Of a DNA stretch of 64,000 bases, positions 50,716 to 59,730 are shown one piece after another (within the stretch, counting starts at the first letter, position 1; every line of letters begins with the position of its first letter). Source of the DNA: G963674835 sp963674835 (GTDB lineage Bacteria; Planctomycetota; Planctomycetia; Pirellulales; Thermoguttaceae); assembly GCA_963674835.2 (NCBI GenBank), contig CAXXKC010000001.1, positions 1,280,631-1,344,630 of the forward strand. Direction: 5' to 3'. The notes below the pieces were generated by a model, which saw nothing but the letters and a program-made list of their open reading frames with translations, was not told the DNA's origin and made no database searches. Made by a program: the position numbers and the translations under genes.

Positions 50716-51643
50716 ACGGAGAATCGACTGGCCGAAACTCTCTCCTATCGGCTCGTCGCACACCGTACCGTTCACGGCCGCCGTCCCCAATACAGGAGCA
50801 CAGCGCCGATCTGTGTCTCACGAGCCCCCTTCGCGCGCCAACAAACGAGACAACCCACCACCAACCTCCGCTTTCCGCTCTCCACCTTCCGCTTTCCTCA
50901 CCTCCCCACCAACCACGCTTCCCATGTGCACTCACGGTATCGGCGTACCCTCACTGCAATTGCACCGACCCGCCTATGCACGTGCACACAGGGTATTCAG
51001 CACTTACACCAATCCCCAGCAATCCCACATCCACCTAACCACCACCCAACCAACCACTTCTCCACCTCAATCGCCCCATCCCCGTCTTCGTAACCCCATT
51101 TCCACACCTTTTGCGCAACCGCAACCTCCGTCCATCACCCCCAACCCCGTACCCCAAAATCACTTTGAATAATGCCAAGAACCCATGGTTCCACTTCACC
51201 CCACCCCAGCAGAAACCAACCTCCATCCACACCACACTCCGCAACCCTTCACCTCCCAACAACTTACCAGCCACCACCTCGCCCTAACTCCAATCCGCAC
51301 GCGACCCCATCGCTGTGAAACCTCCGACTCCCAGCCGAGCGATTCCACAGCATTTCACAAAGATGCCAGCAGCAACCTTATGTCGCCACCGCGGCCCATT
51401 GAGGCGACTCGGGGCCGCCTCATGACGTCGGACCCACGCGCTCGTAGCACCACATTTCTCTGAACTCAGCGACCACTCCGCCGTGCGACGGTTCCTCCCA
51501 CCTGCCCGCATGCCCATGCCCGATGACGTTCCCCAAAAACCCTTGCACGCCGTCTGCATTCCCGACACAATGAGCCTCTCAAGAGGCCGCTCTCTCACGA
51601 CCTCCCAGGAACTGCGGAACCAGACAGTTGTGAGCGTTGTTGA
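50716..51643. other. long C-rich, G-depleted intergenic stretch
   Basis: This non-coding region of about 930 bases is strongly strand-asymmetric. In 51001..51060 there are 31 C and 1 G, and 51001..51300 contains about 20 G. Short open frames exist on both strands but have low-complexity Pro/Thr/Ser or Gly/Trp composition and no ribosome sites. No hairpin terminator or promoter was recognised. Confidence 0.55.
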
Positions 51644-51982
51644 ATGAAACGTTACGGCATGGTCGTCGCACTGAAGCCAGATAAGGTCGCCGAATACATA
51701 CGACTGCACGAGGCGGTCTGGCCGGGTGTTGTCAAGACGATCAAGGATTGCAACATCCGGAACTACTCGATCTTCATGCGACGACTCCCTGATGGGCGGC
51801 ATTACCTGTTCAGCTACTTCGAGTACACAGGCAGCGATTTTGATGCCGACATGGCCAAGATGGCGTCGGATCCCATAACTCAACGGTGGTGGGATGTCTG
51901 CAAGCCGTGTCACGATCCGTTTCCCGACCGGGCCCAGGGGGAGTGGTGGGCAACCATGCCGGAGTTGTTCCATCTGGACTGA
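51644..51982 (+). CDS. L-rhamnose mutarotase family protein
   Basis: This 112-residue protein matches the RhaM family that interconverts the anomers of L-rhamnose. Visible features are LHEAVWPGVV (His near residue 22), NIRNYSIFMRRL (Tyr-Ser pair) and the C-terminal GEWWATMPELFHLD, the standard WWxxMxxxFH ending. Length is normal. It stands alone without rhamnose isomerase, kinase or aldolase nearby, although the FAH/SDR pair at 3607..5242 could belong to a non-phosphorylating deoxysugar route. The ribosome site before ATG 51644 is weak. Confidence 0.9.
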   Translation: MKRYGMVVALKPDKVAEYIRLHEAVWPGVVKTIKDCNIRNYSIFMRRLPDGRHYLFSYFEYTGSDFDADMAKMASDPITQRWWDVCKPCHDPFPDRAQGEWWATMPELFHLD

Positions 51983-52286
51983 AGAACCGGGCAACTCCGC
52001 TTGGTCTTCCGTGCGCTACGCCGTCCACCGGGCGATGCCGGGCGATTTCCCTTAACGGCGGCACCCGCGTGGGTTATTGCCCGACGTGCTGGTTCGGCGA
52101 CAATGTGACTAAGGGCCGGTCCCGGTTCCACTACTCGCATTGGGACAGGCGAGTTGTTGTGGGTCGGGCTGCCGGGGCTCCGCCGGTGGATAGGCCGGTC
52201 GCGGGCTGCAAATCCTGTATTGCTCCGCCCGGGAATGACAAGGGCTTGGCGGGCAGGCACCACGACTGTGGTGGGAAGGAGGAGAG
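51983..52286. other. spacer upstream of GGWD small protein gene
   Basis: About 300 bases that are GC-rich and balanced in strand composition. A small GC hairpin (CCGGGGCTCCGCCGG) lies near 52173. A plus-strand frame from 51886 to 52293 crosses it, but its composition is not protein-like. Confidence 0.3.
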
Positions 52287-52499
52287 ATGCTGACAAAAGA
52301 CGTTCGTGTGGGCGCGGTGTATCGGATGTTTGTGTCTCGATATCCGACGGTCGTGCGAATCAACCGAAAACGCCCAGATGGTGGTTGGGATGTAACCAAT
52401 CTTCAGACAGGGCGCCAATTGCGGGTTCGGACGCCGGACCGCTTTGGGCCCGTGTATTTGCCCTCGCCGCCTAACCCTCGTTTGGATAAGACGGACTGA
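52287..52499 (+). CDS. small GGWD-motif hypothetical protein
   Basis: This 70-residue protein has the core VRVGAVYRMFVSRYPTVVRI, then RPDGGWDVTNLQTGRQLRVR. It resembles the short basic proteins, common in planctomycete genomes, that carry HGGWDxTNxxTGRxVRIKS and seem to be phage- or plasmid-related. It probably folds as a small beta barrel that might bind nucleic acid (inference). A GGAGGAG site directly before ATG 52287 strongly supports translation. Confidence 0.65.
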   Translation: MLTKDVRVGAVYRMFVSRYPTVVRINRKRPDGGWDVTNLQTGRQLRVRTPDRFGPVYLPSPPNPRLDKTD

Positions 52500-53000
52500 A
52501 GACGCTGAGCTCATGGCACTTTCGCACAGCCAGCAGCTTCGACCGAGAAGTCTCCTAAATCGTGCCGTCAAGATGGATGGCATTGCCTGCTCAGGGCATA
52601 CTCCCCATCAGGGAGTGTGATACATGCCGCCCAACAGCTTTTCTGATTCTCCCGGTTTCTGCGACTCCGCTCCCCCAGATAGTGGACGCATGTAGGGCTT
52701 TGGTAGCCGCCTCACGCCTATTTGCACAGGGGTGACTGGGGCATTGGGGTACTCTGAAATTCCCATCTGTTTGGCCGGACCATCCCGTCTTTCCCCCTCT
52801 TTGGAATGAATATAGGGTTGGCGCCAGCTCCAGTGTGTTCGATCATGATGCACTGGCACGCATGGAAAACCTTGCCACTTCTCATCTTTCGAGCTCCTGT
52901 CGTGCCAAGCCGGGGCTATGGTTGACTTGAATCCCTGCAAGGTCCACTGTCCTCCAACGAATAGGCATTCGGAGAGCGCGGGTTTCGAGGGAGATCCATC
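52500..53000. other. spacer upstream of NfeD/flotillin operon
   Basis: About 500 bases. Base composition is less GC-rich than in neighbouring genes. A minus-strand frame (52608..53057) covers most of it, but its composition is not protein-like and it overlaps the next gene's start. No clear promoter or hairpin was seen. Confidence 0.35.
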
Positions 53001-53675
53001 ATGTTTTACCTGTTTGTCGGTTGTGCCGTCTTTGGCGGTACGGTCATGATCCTGCAAATGCTGCTAACCGTGGTCGGGCTGGCCGACGATTCACTCCACG
53101 TCGATATGCCTCACAGCGCGGGCGATCACGATCTGGGCGGCGATATCGAGAACGCTCCCGAGGGGGATTTCCACGGCGATGTGCACGATGGCGACGATAC
53201 GGACCACGCCGGTTCCACTTGGTTGTTCAAGATGCTCTCGGTCCGTACGCTTGTGGCTGCCATGGCCTTCTTTGGAATCGCCGGACTAGCGGCCGACGCC
53301 GCACATCTGGCCCCGCTGCTCACGTTGGGCATCGCCTTGGCGGCCGGATTCGCTGCGATGTACGGCGTTTTCCGCGCTATGCAGTTGTTGTACCACCTGC
53401 GATCTGAGGGCACGGTTCGCATTCACCGCACGATCGGACTGGAAGCCACAGTCTATCTGCGCATTCCAGGGCAGCGTGCGGGTATCGGCAAGGTTCTGGT
53501 CAATGTTCAAAACCGAACGATGGAGTATTCGGCGATGACGGCTGGACCGGAACTGCCCACAGGCGGCAAAGCTACGGTGGTCGGCGTCATCGCCCAGGAT
53601 ACGCTCGAAGTAAATTCCTTGCCCGAGCCGCCCCGGGGCGCTTCGGAATCGGACGAAAGGAAATCCTATGTCTAA
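53001..53675 (+). CDS. NfeD/YuaF-like membrane protein, flotillin partner
   Basis: This 224-residue protein has membrane segments at about residues 3-27, 78-100 and 105-125, with an acidic, His-rich loop (DMPHSAGDHDLGGDIENA) between the first two. The C-terminal ~80 residues (LEATVYLRIPGQRAGIGKV to ATVVGVIAQDTLEVNSL) form an OB-fold like the soluble domain of NfeD proteins. The gene overlaps the flotillin gene by 8 bases. In Bacillus the yuaF-yuaG pair has the same order, where YuaF assists flotillin-organised membrane domains. A GGGAGA site precedes ATG 53001. Confidence 0.8.
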   Translation: MFYLFVGCAVFGGTVMILQMLLTVVGLADDSLHVDMPHSAGDHDLGGDIENAPEGDFHGDVHDGDDTDHAGSTWLFKMLSVRTLVAAMAFFGIAGLAADAAHLAPLLTLGIALAAGFAAMYGVFRAMQLLYHLRSEGTVRIHRTIGLEATVYLRIPGQRAGIGKVLVNVQNRTMEYSAMTAGPELPTGGKATVVGVIAQDTLEVNSLPEPPRGASESDERKSYV

Positions 53676-55404
53676 GCTGTTGTTGGCACAGTACTCGAAC
53701 TCGAGCTTGTCATCGTTTGACATCAACGGGTCCTTGGTTTATGTCATCCTCGGTGTTGCCCTTGCCGCCGTGGTTGTCATTACCATTGGCGCCCTGCTAA
53801 TGCGGTTCTATAAGCGTTGCCCGAGCAACCGGGTCTTGGTGATCTACGGGCGATCCGCCCCGGGGCAAGCGGCAACCTGCATCCACGGCGGCGCCCGCTT
53901 TGTCAAGCCATTGATCGAGGACTACGACTGGCTCTACCTCGACCCGATCCAGATCGAGATTCCTCTGCGTGGTGCACTCTCGGCCGAGAATATCCGCGTG
54001 AACGTGCCCAGTGTTTTCACTGTGGCGATCGGCACCTCGCCCGAGTTGATGGAAAACGCCGCTATCCGCCTTTTGGGACTCACCGCAGCGGAGATCCGCA
54101 AGCAGGCTGAAGACATGATTTTCGGCCAGTTGCGGCAAGTGATTGCATCGATGCTCATCGAGGACATCAATCGCGATCGCGACAAGTTCCTCGAGAACAT
54201 CCAGAAGTCGCTTGAGCCCGAGCTGCGGAAGATAGGACTCGTACTCATCAACGTGAATATCACCGACATCACCGACGAGTCGGGGTACATCGAGGCGATC
54301 GGCCAGAAGGCCGCTACGCAAGCGATCCAGAAGGCCCGTGGCGACGTGGCCGACAACGAGAAGATGGGCGCCATCCGTGTCGCCAGCGCCGAACGGGAGA
54401 AGTCTATCGAAGTGGCCGACGCAAACAAGCTCCGTGAAATCGGCACTCGCGAGGCCTTGCGAGATCAGGCGGTTCGGCTGGCCGAACTCGATAAGGAAAC
54501 GCAGATCGGCGAGCAGAAGGCCGGCTTCGAACGCGAAACGCAGGTCAAGGACGCTGAGCGGGAAATGCGAGTACAGGTCGCCGAGCTGGACCGGCAGCAG
54601 AAGGTCGCCGAGCAACAGGCTGCGTTTCAGCGAGACGCCCAGGTCAAGGAAGCCGAGCGCGAGATGCGCGTGCGTTTGGCGAGTGCCAACGCACAGGCGG
54701 TTGTCGGTGAAAACGAAGCTCAAGCCGAGATCGCGGCCTCGCAGGCCTCTCTGGCCGTGAAACGTGCCGAAGCGTATCAACTGGGCGAAACGAAGAAGCG
54801 CGAGGCCGAGGCTTCCGTCTTGGAAGCACAGCACCGCGCCATGGCGAAAGCCGCGTTGGCCGAAGCGCAGGAGATCGAAGCCAAACGCCGCGCAGACCTG
54901 GAAGCACCAGCCAAGGCGGAGAAGGCCAAGACGATCGTCGAGGCCGAGGCCCTTGCCGAACGCAAGCGACTGGAGGCGACTGGCGAAGCGGCGGCCATCT
55001 ATGCAAAGCTGGAAGCCGAGGCGCGAGGCCAGTACGAAATCCTCGCCAAGAAGGGCGAAGGTCTCAAGGAGATCATCACTGCCTGCGGCGGTCCTCAGGA
55101 GGCCTTCCAGTTGATGATGCTTGAACACTTTGACAGTCTTGTCGAAGCCTCCGCTCAGGCCATTTCGAACATCAAGTTCGACAAGGTCGTCGTGTGGGAA
55201 AACGGTGGTAACGGCAGCAGCGCCACTGCGAACTGGCTGCAGAACATGGCCCGCACACTTCCGCCCATGATGCAAGTGATGAAGGATATCGGCGGCATCG
55301 AGGTGCCTGAAACGCTCGCGCGTATCACACCCGCCGGAAAGACGGCAGTCCGAGAGCCGAAAGTCGATGATGGTGAAACGGCAGGGAAAGGGTCACAGAG
55401 GTGA
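53668..55404 (+). CDS. flotillin family (SPFH/band 7) protein
   Basis: This 578-residue protein has one N-terminal membrane helix (about residues 25-50). The SPFH domain follows at about 60-235 (PSNRVLVIYGRS, DPIQIEIPLRGALSAENIRV). The long flotillin coiled coil (about 240-470) is rich in Glu-Ala repeats such as REMRVQVAELDRQQKVAEQQ. The C-terminal region includes LKEIITACGGPQEAFQLMM. Bacterial flotillins organise ordered lipid domains and membrane protein complexes. The start overlaps the NfeD-like gene, with AAAGGA as its ribosome site. Length is somewhat above B. subtilis YuaG because of the tail after residue 530. Confidence 0.93.
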   Translation: MSKLLLAQYSNSSLSSFDINGSLVYVILGVALAAVVVITIGALLMRFYKRCPSNRVLVIYGRSAPGQAATCIHGGARFVKPLIEDYDWLYLDPIQIEIPLRGALSAENIRVNVPSVFTVAIGTSPELMENAAIRLLGLTAAEIRKQAEDMIFGQLRQVIASMLIEDINRDRDKFLENIQKSLEPELRKIGLVLINVNITDITDESGYIEAIGQKAATQAIQKARGDVADNEKMGAIRVASAEREKSIEVADANKLREIGTREALRDQAVRLAELDKETQIGEQKAGFERETQVKDAEREMRVQVAELDRQQKVAEQQAAFQRDAQVKEAEREMRVRLASANAQAVVGENEAQAEIAASQASLAVKRAEAYQLGETKKREAEASVLEAQHRAMAKAALAEAQEIEAKRRADLEAPAKAEKAKTIVEAEALAERKRLEATGEAAAIYAKLEAEARGQYEILAKKGEGLKEIITACGGPQEAFQLMMLEHFDSLVEASAQAISNIKFDKVVVWENGGNGSSATANWLQNMARTLPPMMQVMKDIGGIEVPETLARITPAGKTAVREPKVDDGETAGKGSQR

Positions 55405-56000
55405 CCTAAGGGACAGTCACTCGCCACGGGCCCGTTGTGACGATACGAAAGAAGGACAGCGCTGACATGGTCGGCGATACTCTGGTTTCTGCAGAGTGTC
55501 TCCTCCTATGTAAGGGGTGGCCATGTCCAGTCATGGTACTAACTCGCACCTTGACCGTCATGGTGCGGGGGCTATTCCACCGTCTCGGCCCAGGAGGAAC
55601 TCTTGGGGGCCATTGGAATAGGCGGCACGCGAATGGACCTCGGAGGGTATCGTTTGGTTGCACTTCTCCTTCTGACGCGGCCTGCCAGCACGCCTTCGGC
55701 AGAGGGGTTGGACGATCTCTGACGAGGAGTTACCACTGCTGGTTTTAGCCAGGCCCTGCAGGGGATTGTTCGTCTTAAGCTACATCCCCTCGTTTGTCGA
55801 TGGCACCGATCGTGTTTCATTTGCGTCGGGCGAGTATACTAACGCTTCGGTCGGAAAGGGGAATGTGAGAAATGCCAAGCGTGTTGTTCGAGCTTCGGAC
55901 GGCGCTCCGGCGCCGTCCCACTGGCTCGGCCCCGACGGTTGTGTCGACTTGACGCGCAAATTCCCTGGGATTGGCAACGGGCAACGTGAGGAGCAACGAG
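55405..56000. other. spacer upstream of beta-propeller protein gene
   Basis: About 600 bases. A short plus-strand frame (55437..55748) lacks a ribosome site and protein-like composition. No clear promoter was identified, though a run GAGTATACTAACG near 55831 contains a -10-like TATACT. Confidence 0.35.
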
Positions 56001-57638
56001 ATGAACTGCCAACTGGTGACTGCTTTCTTGACCGCTATATGGATCCTGGCGGCGGTGTGCGTTGGGGGTTCTAGGGGCACGGAGCCAACGTCACAACCAA
56101 CCGGGGACGGCCCCATTGAGATCGGTTCTCGACGTGAGCCGTTCGTCGACGATGCCTTGATCGAACGGCTCGAAGGGTGCGCTACCCTACGCATCCATCA
56201 TCCAACGCCGCGCGAACTGGTCTTAATAACGGACGAGCCTTGGGAAGGTAACGGCACGAACTACGTCACAGTTTTCCGAGAGGGCAACCGATACCGGATG
56301 TACTATCGCGGCGGCCACTTCTCTTACAACCCGGCAGAGGGCCGCTCGACTCATCGAGACGTGTATTGTTATGCCGAGAGCTCCGACGGGATCTCCTGGA
56401 TCAAGCCGGAACTCGGCCTGTTCGATTGGGCTGGCTCGAAGAAGAACAACATCGTCTGGAGTGGCGTTGGATCGCATGCCTTTGTCCCGTTTGCCGATGC
56501 GCGGCCGGATTGTCCTGCGGAGGCAAAGTACAAAGCCCTGGGAGTCGGCGGTAAGAAGCACGGCCTGTACGCCTTTCGATCGCCGGATGGAATCCACTGG
56601 TTCTTAATGACCCCGGAGCCGGTCATCACCAAGGGGGCATTCGATTCGCAGAATGTGGCATTCTGGGACACCGAGCGCGGTGAGTATCGCGAATATCATC
56701 GCGACTTTCGCGAGGGCCGCGACATCCGCACCTCCACGTCAAGAGACTTCGTGCATTGGACGGAACCCGCGTGGTTGAGCTATCGGGCCTTGGCAAGTGC
56801 ATCCTGCCCCGGCTCGGTGACTGGCGAGCCGCTACCCGAAGGGAATATCAATCCCTCACCGAGCAAGTATCCGCCCGGACGCGTCGCTGAGCTGTATACG
56901 AACCAGATCATGCCCTACTTCCGTGCACCGCATATTCTGCTCGGTTTTCCAACGCGGTACCTCGACCGAGGTTGGACCGAATCGACCAAGGCCCTGCCGC
57001 AATTGGATTATCGCGAAGTGCGAGCGAAGAACTCGCCGCGCGAAGGCACCGCCGTAACGGACGGCATGCTGATCACTAGCCGTGACCGGCTGCATTTCAA
57101 TGTTTGGCCCGAGTCGTTCATTCGCCCGGGGTTGCGGACACGTGACAATTGGTTCTACGGCGACAACTACCAGAACTGGGGGCTCGTCGAAACGAAATCG
57201 ACGATCGAAAACGCACCTGTGGAGCTGTCGATGTACGCTACGGAGCGAACAGGTCAGGAGGACGGTGCCCGCCTACGCCGATACACGCTGCGCCTCGACG
57301 GGTTTGTGTCCATCGCTGCACCACTCGTCGGCGGCGAAGTAACCACTAAGCCTATAGTATTTGCGGGAAATGAGCTTCTGTTGAATTGTTCCACGTCCGC
57401 GGCCGGGTCCGTCCGTATTGGACTACTCGAACCGAGCGGTATGCCTGTGCCGGGTTTCACATTGCAGGACTGTGACTTGCTCTTTGGCGATTCGTTAAGT
57501 CGAGCCGTAAGCTGGCGTGGGCGAACCGACCTGAGTCGCCTCGAGGGTCGGCCCTTGCGAATCCGGATCCTGCTTCGAGACGGCGACGTCTACGCTCTGC
57601 AGTTCCACAAAGCCGGCAAGTCTGCAGCGGCACCATAA
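56001..57638 (+). CDS. exported five-bladed-propeller-like glycosidase-related protein
   Basis: This 545-residue protein has a signal peptide (about residues 1-27). The body has the pattern of GH32/43/DUF-type beta-propellers: REPFVDDALIERLEG, TVFREGNRYRMYYRGG, YAESSDGISWIKPELG and GLYAFRSPDGIHWFLM. Such 'hypothetical glycosyl hydrolase' proteins are frequent in planctomycetes. No clear nucleophile/acid-base set can be pointed out with confidence. GAGGAG before ATG 56001 fixes the start; a TTG in frame at 55971 is less likely. It stands alone between the flotillin operon and the fatty-acid operon. Confidence 0.7.
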   Translation: MNCQLVTAFLTAIWILAAVCVGGSRGTEPTSQPTGDGPIEIGSRREPFVDDALIERLEGCATLRIHHPTPRELVLITDEPWEGNGTNYVTVFREGNRYRMYYRGGHFSYNPAEGRSTHRDVYCYAESSDGISWIKPELGLFDWAGSKKNNIVWSGVGSHAFVPFADARPDCPAEAKYKALGVGGKKHGLYAFRSPDGIHWFLMTPEPVITKGAFDSQNVAFWDTERGEYREYHRDFREGRDIRTSTSRDFVHWTEPAWLSYRALASASCPGSVTGEPLPEGNINPSPSKYPPGRVAELYTNQIMPYFRAPHILLGFPTRYLDRGWTESTKALPQLDYREVRAKNSPREGTAVTDGMLITSRDRLHFNVWPESFIRPGLRTRDNWFYGDNYQNWGLVETKSTIENAPVELSMYATERTGQEDGARLRRYTLRLDGFVSIAAPLVGGEVTTKPIVFAGNELLLNCSTSAAGSVRIGLLEPSGMPVPGFTLQDCDLLFGDSLSRAVSWRGRTDLSRLEGRPLRIRILLRDGDVYALQFHKAGKSAAAP

Positions 57639-57655
57639 TGAAGCCGTACCGCCCC

Positions 57656-57683
57656 TTGACATTACGTACAAATGCCATATTAT
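57656..57683 (+). promoter_or_regulatory. promoter of beta-oxidation operon
   Basis: A perfect TTGACA (57656..57661) is followed after 16 bases by TATTAT (57678..57683). The surrounding AT-rich sequence contrasts with the GC-rich background. Initiation is predicted near 57690. Confidence 0.65.
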
Positions 57684-57701
57684 ATGTTCGCATGTTGGGC
57701 A

Positions 57702-57715
57702 CCGAGAGCTCTCGG
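57702..57715. promoter_or_regulatory. perfect palindrome CCGAGAGCTCTCGG
   Basis: A 14-base perfect palindrome lies about 12 bases after the predicted start of transcription. The position is typical for a repressor operator; for a beta-oxidation operon an acyl-CoA-responsive regulator would be natural, but none is encoded nearby. Confidence 0.35.
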
Positions 57716-57993
57716 AAATCGTCTGGGTGGATTCTGTATTGCTGCCGGGGGCCTTGTCCACACTTCTGACAACATAGCAATGCCTTGGGTACGGAGTGTT
57801 CAACACCAGCCCACCGCAAGGAAGAGCAGACCACGGATGCTTTTCCTTGTGATGTTTGCGAGTGGTTGAGTTGAAAGAAGTGTGGGTCAGTGCTCTGCGC
57901 CGCACGGAACGGAGAGAGGACGGCTGCATCGGGTAGGCATACCCGGGTGTGGCAGGCATATCCTCACAGGCTCCCTGAAGCGGGCGCTACACT

Positions 57994-59673
57994 ATGGCCA
58001 AGGCGAGTGCATTTAACGCGAGTCGCCCGTGGTTTGCACACTACGAGCCGGGTGTTCCGTGTACCCTCGCATACCCGCAGATCAGCGTTGCAGACTTGCT
58101 TCTGCAGGCGCACCGTTGCTGGCCCGATCGCACTGCGGTTATTTTCGGCAGACGGCAACTGACCTATCGGGAGCTATACCACCAGGCATGCCGACTCGCC
58201 CAGGTGTTGCGCGCCCTGGGCGTCGAAAGGGGCGATCGTGTGGCCGTCATGCTGCCCAATTGTCCCCAGTTCACCATAGCGTTGTTCGGCGTCCTATTCG
58301 CTGGCGGCACTTTGGTTCCAACCAGCCCCCTATACACTTTGCGCGAAGCGACATCGCAGTTTAACGACGCCCAGGTCAAGGTGGCTATCGGGCTCCGGCG
58401 CCACTCCAACATGCTCGGCGAGCTGTGTAAGACTACCGGTCTAAAGCATGTGATTGTCACGTCGCTGTGGGAGATGCTTCCTTTGCCCGATCGTTGGCTG
58501 GCTTCCGTTGTCTACCGATCTCGGACTCGCCGACAGCATGCCAAGAACGAAACACTCAACCGATGGAAATACCTTATGCGACGCGCGTCGCCTGTCGCAG
58601 AGCCGTTTTGTGCCAGCCCAGGCGATGTAGCCATACTCCAGTACACCGGGGGGACAACCGGTCTGTCCAAGGGAGCCATGCTTACCCATGGGAACCTCGT
58701 TGCCAATTGTGTGCAGATGCGTGCGTGGTTCACGCGAACTTCGCAGCAACAAGATGTGTACCTCGGGGTAATTCCATTCTTTCACATTTACGGCCTCTCC
58801 GTGGTTGTGCTTTCCGCTGTGGCGTCGGGATCGGCCGTCGTGCAAATCCCTCGCTTCGAGGTAAGGCAGGTGGTCCGCGCCATTCGGAAGCATCGCCCCA
58901 CGGTCTTCCATGGCGTCCCGACCATGTATGTCGCGATCAATCGCGCCGCCGAGAAGTCAAAGGTCGATTTCCGCTGCATTGACGCTTGTATGAGCGGATC
59001 GGCTCCGTTACCCTTACAGGTCCAGACACGTTTCGAGGAACTCACCGGAGGAACGCTCGTCGAAGGATACGGCCTTTCCGAGGCCTCGCCTGTGACACAC
59101 GTAAACCCGTTGCACGGAACACGCAAGATTGGCAGCATCGGCCTCCCGTTGCCCGATACGGATTGCCGGATCGTCGACCCTATTGACCGAAGCCGTGAGA
59201 TGCCGCCGGGAGAGACCGGCGAACTTGCCATCCGCGGCCCCCAAGTCATGCTCGGGTATTGGCGGGCCCCCGACGAAACGGCGCATGTGCTCCGAGACGG
59301 TTGGCTCTACACTGGTGACATCGCGTGGATGGATCGGGACGGCTTCTTTCACATCGTCGATCGTAAGAAGGATATGATTCTTGTCGGCGGCTTCAACGTG
59401 TATCCGCGCGAGGTCGAGGAAGTACTGATCGAGCATCCCAGCATTTCAGAGGCTGTGGTCGTCGGCATTCCTGATGAGTACCGCGGCGAAGCGGTCAAGG
59501 CGTTCGTTGTGCCCAGGAACGGATCCGTCGTCAATGAATCGGAGCTCCGGGCTTTTGCTCGTCAAAGGCTCGCGCCCTACAAGGTCTTCCGCGTCCTCGA
59601 AGTCCGGCAGTCGATTCCGAAAACCGCCGTGGGTAAGGTGCTCCGCCGTCTCCTACGCGAAGGGAAGGCGTGA
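57994..59673 (+). CDS. fadD: long-chain acyl-CoA synthetase (AMP-binding)
   Basis: This 559-residue enzyme activates fatty acids to acyl-CoA through acyl-adenylates. The adenylate P-loop is YTGGTTGLSKGAMLTHGN (about residues 212-229). The substrate/AMP motif is YGLSEASPVTH. YTGDIAWMDRDGFFHIVDRKKDMI marks the hinge (in part), VGGFNVYPREVEEVL follows, and the catalytic Lys is in PKTAVGKVLRRLL. Length is normal for FadD. ATG 57994 has only a weak ribosome site. It heads an operon with the dehydrogenase/hydratase (57-base gap), thiolase and EtfB, so it supplies that cycle. Confidence 0.92.
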   Translation: MAKASAFNASRPWFAHYEPGVPCTLAYPQISVADLLLQAHRCWPDRTAVIFGRRQLTYRELYHQACRLAQVLRALGVERGDRVAVMLPNCPQFTIALFGVLFAGGTLVPTSPLYTLREATSQFNDAQVKVAIGLRRHSNMLGELCKTTGLKHVIVTSLWEMLPLPDRWLASVVYRSRTRRQHAKNETLNRWKYLMRRASPVAEPFCASPGDVAILQYTGGTTGLSKGAMLTHGNLVANCVQMRAWFTRTSQQQDVYLGVIPFFHIYGLSVVVLSAVASGSAVVQIPRFEVRQVVRAIRKHRPTVFHGVPTMYVAINRAAEKSKVDFRCIDACMSGSAPLPLQVQTRFEELTGGTLVEGYGLSEASPVTHVNPLHGTRKIGSIGLPLPDTDCRIVDPIDRSREMPPGETGELAIRGPQVMLGYWRAPDETAHVLRDGWLYTGDIAWMDRDGFFHIVDRKKDMILVGGFNVYPREVEEVLIEHPSISEAVVVGIPDEYRGEAVKAFVVPRNGSVVNESELRAFARQRLAPYKVFRVLEVRQSIPKTAVGKVLRRLLREGKA

Positions 59674-59730
59674 TTCGGGGCAGTATTGCGGGCTGTTAAC
59701 ACTCGATATTATTGAAAAAGGGAGATTCCG

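Larger units (their letters stand above)
57639..57993. other. long AT-containing leader of the beta-oxidation operon
   Basis: About 355 bases hold the promoter at 57656..57683, then a leader of roughly 300 bases. It contains a perfect 14-base palindrome CCGAGAGCTCTCGG (57702..57715). No gene or recognised riboswitch was seen. Confidence 0.45.

Noticed and set aside
50716..51643. CRISPR array or tandem repeat in the C-rich stretch
   Set aside because: No regularly spaced repeat unit is present; the impression comes from biased base composition.
52608..53057. 149-codon minus-strand frame in the spacer before the NfeD-like gene
   Set aside because: No ribosome site or recognisable motif, and it overlaps the well-supported start of the NfeD-like gene.
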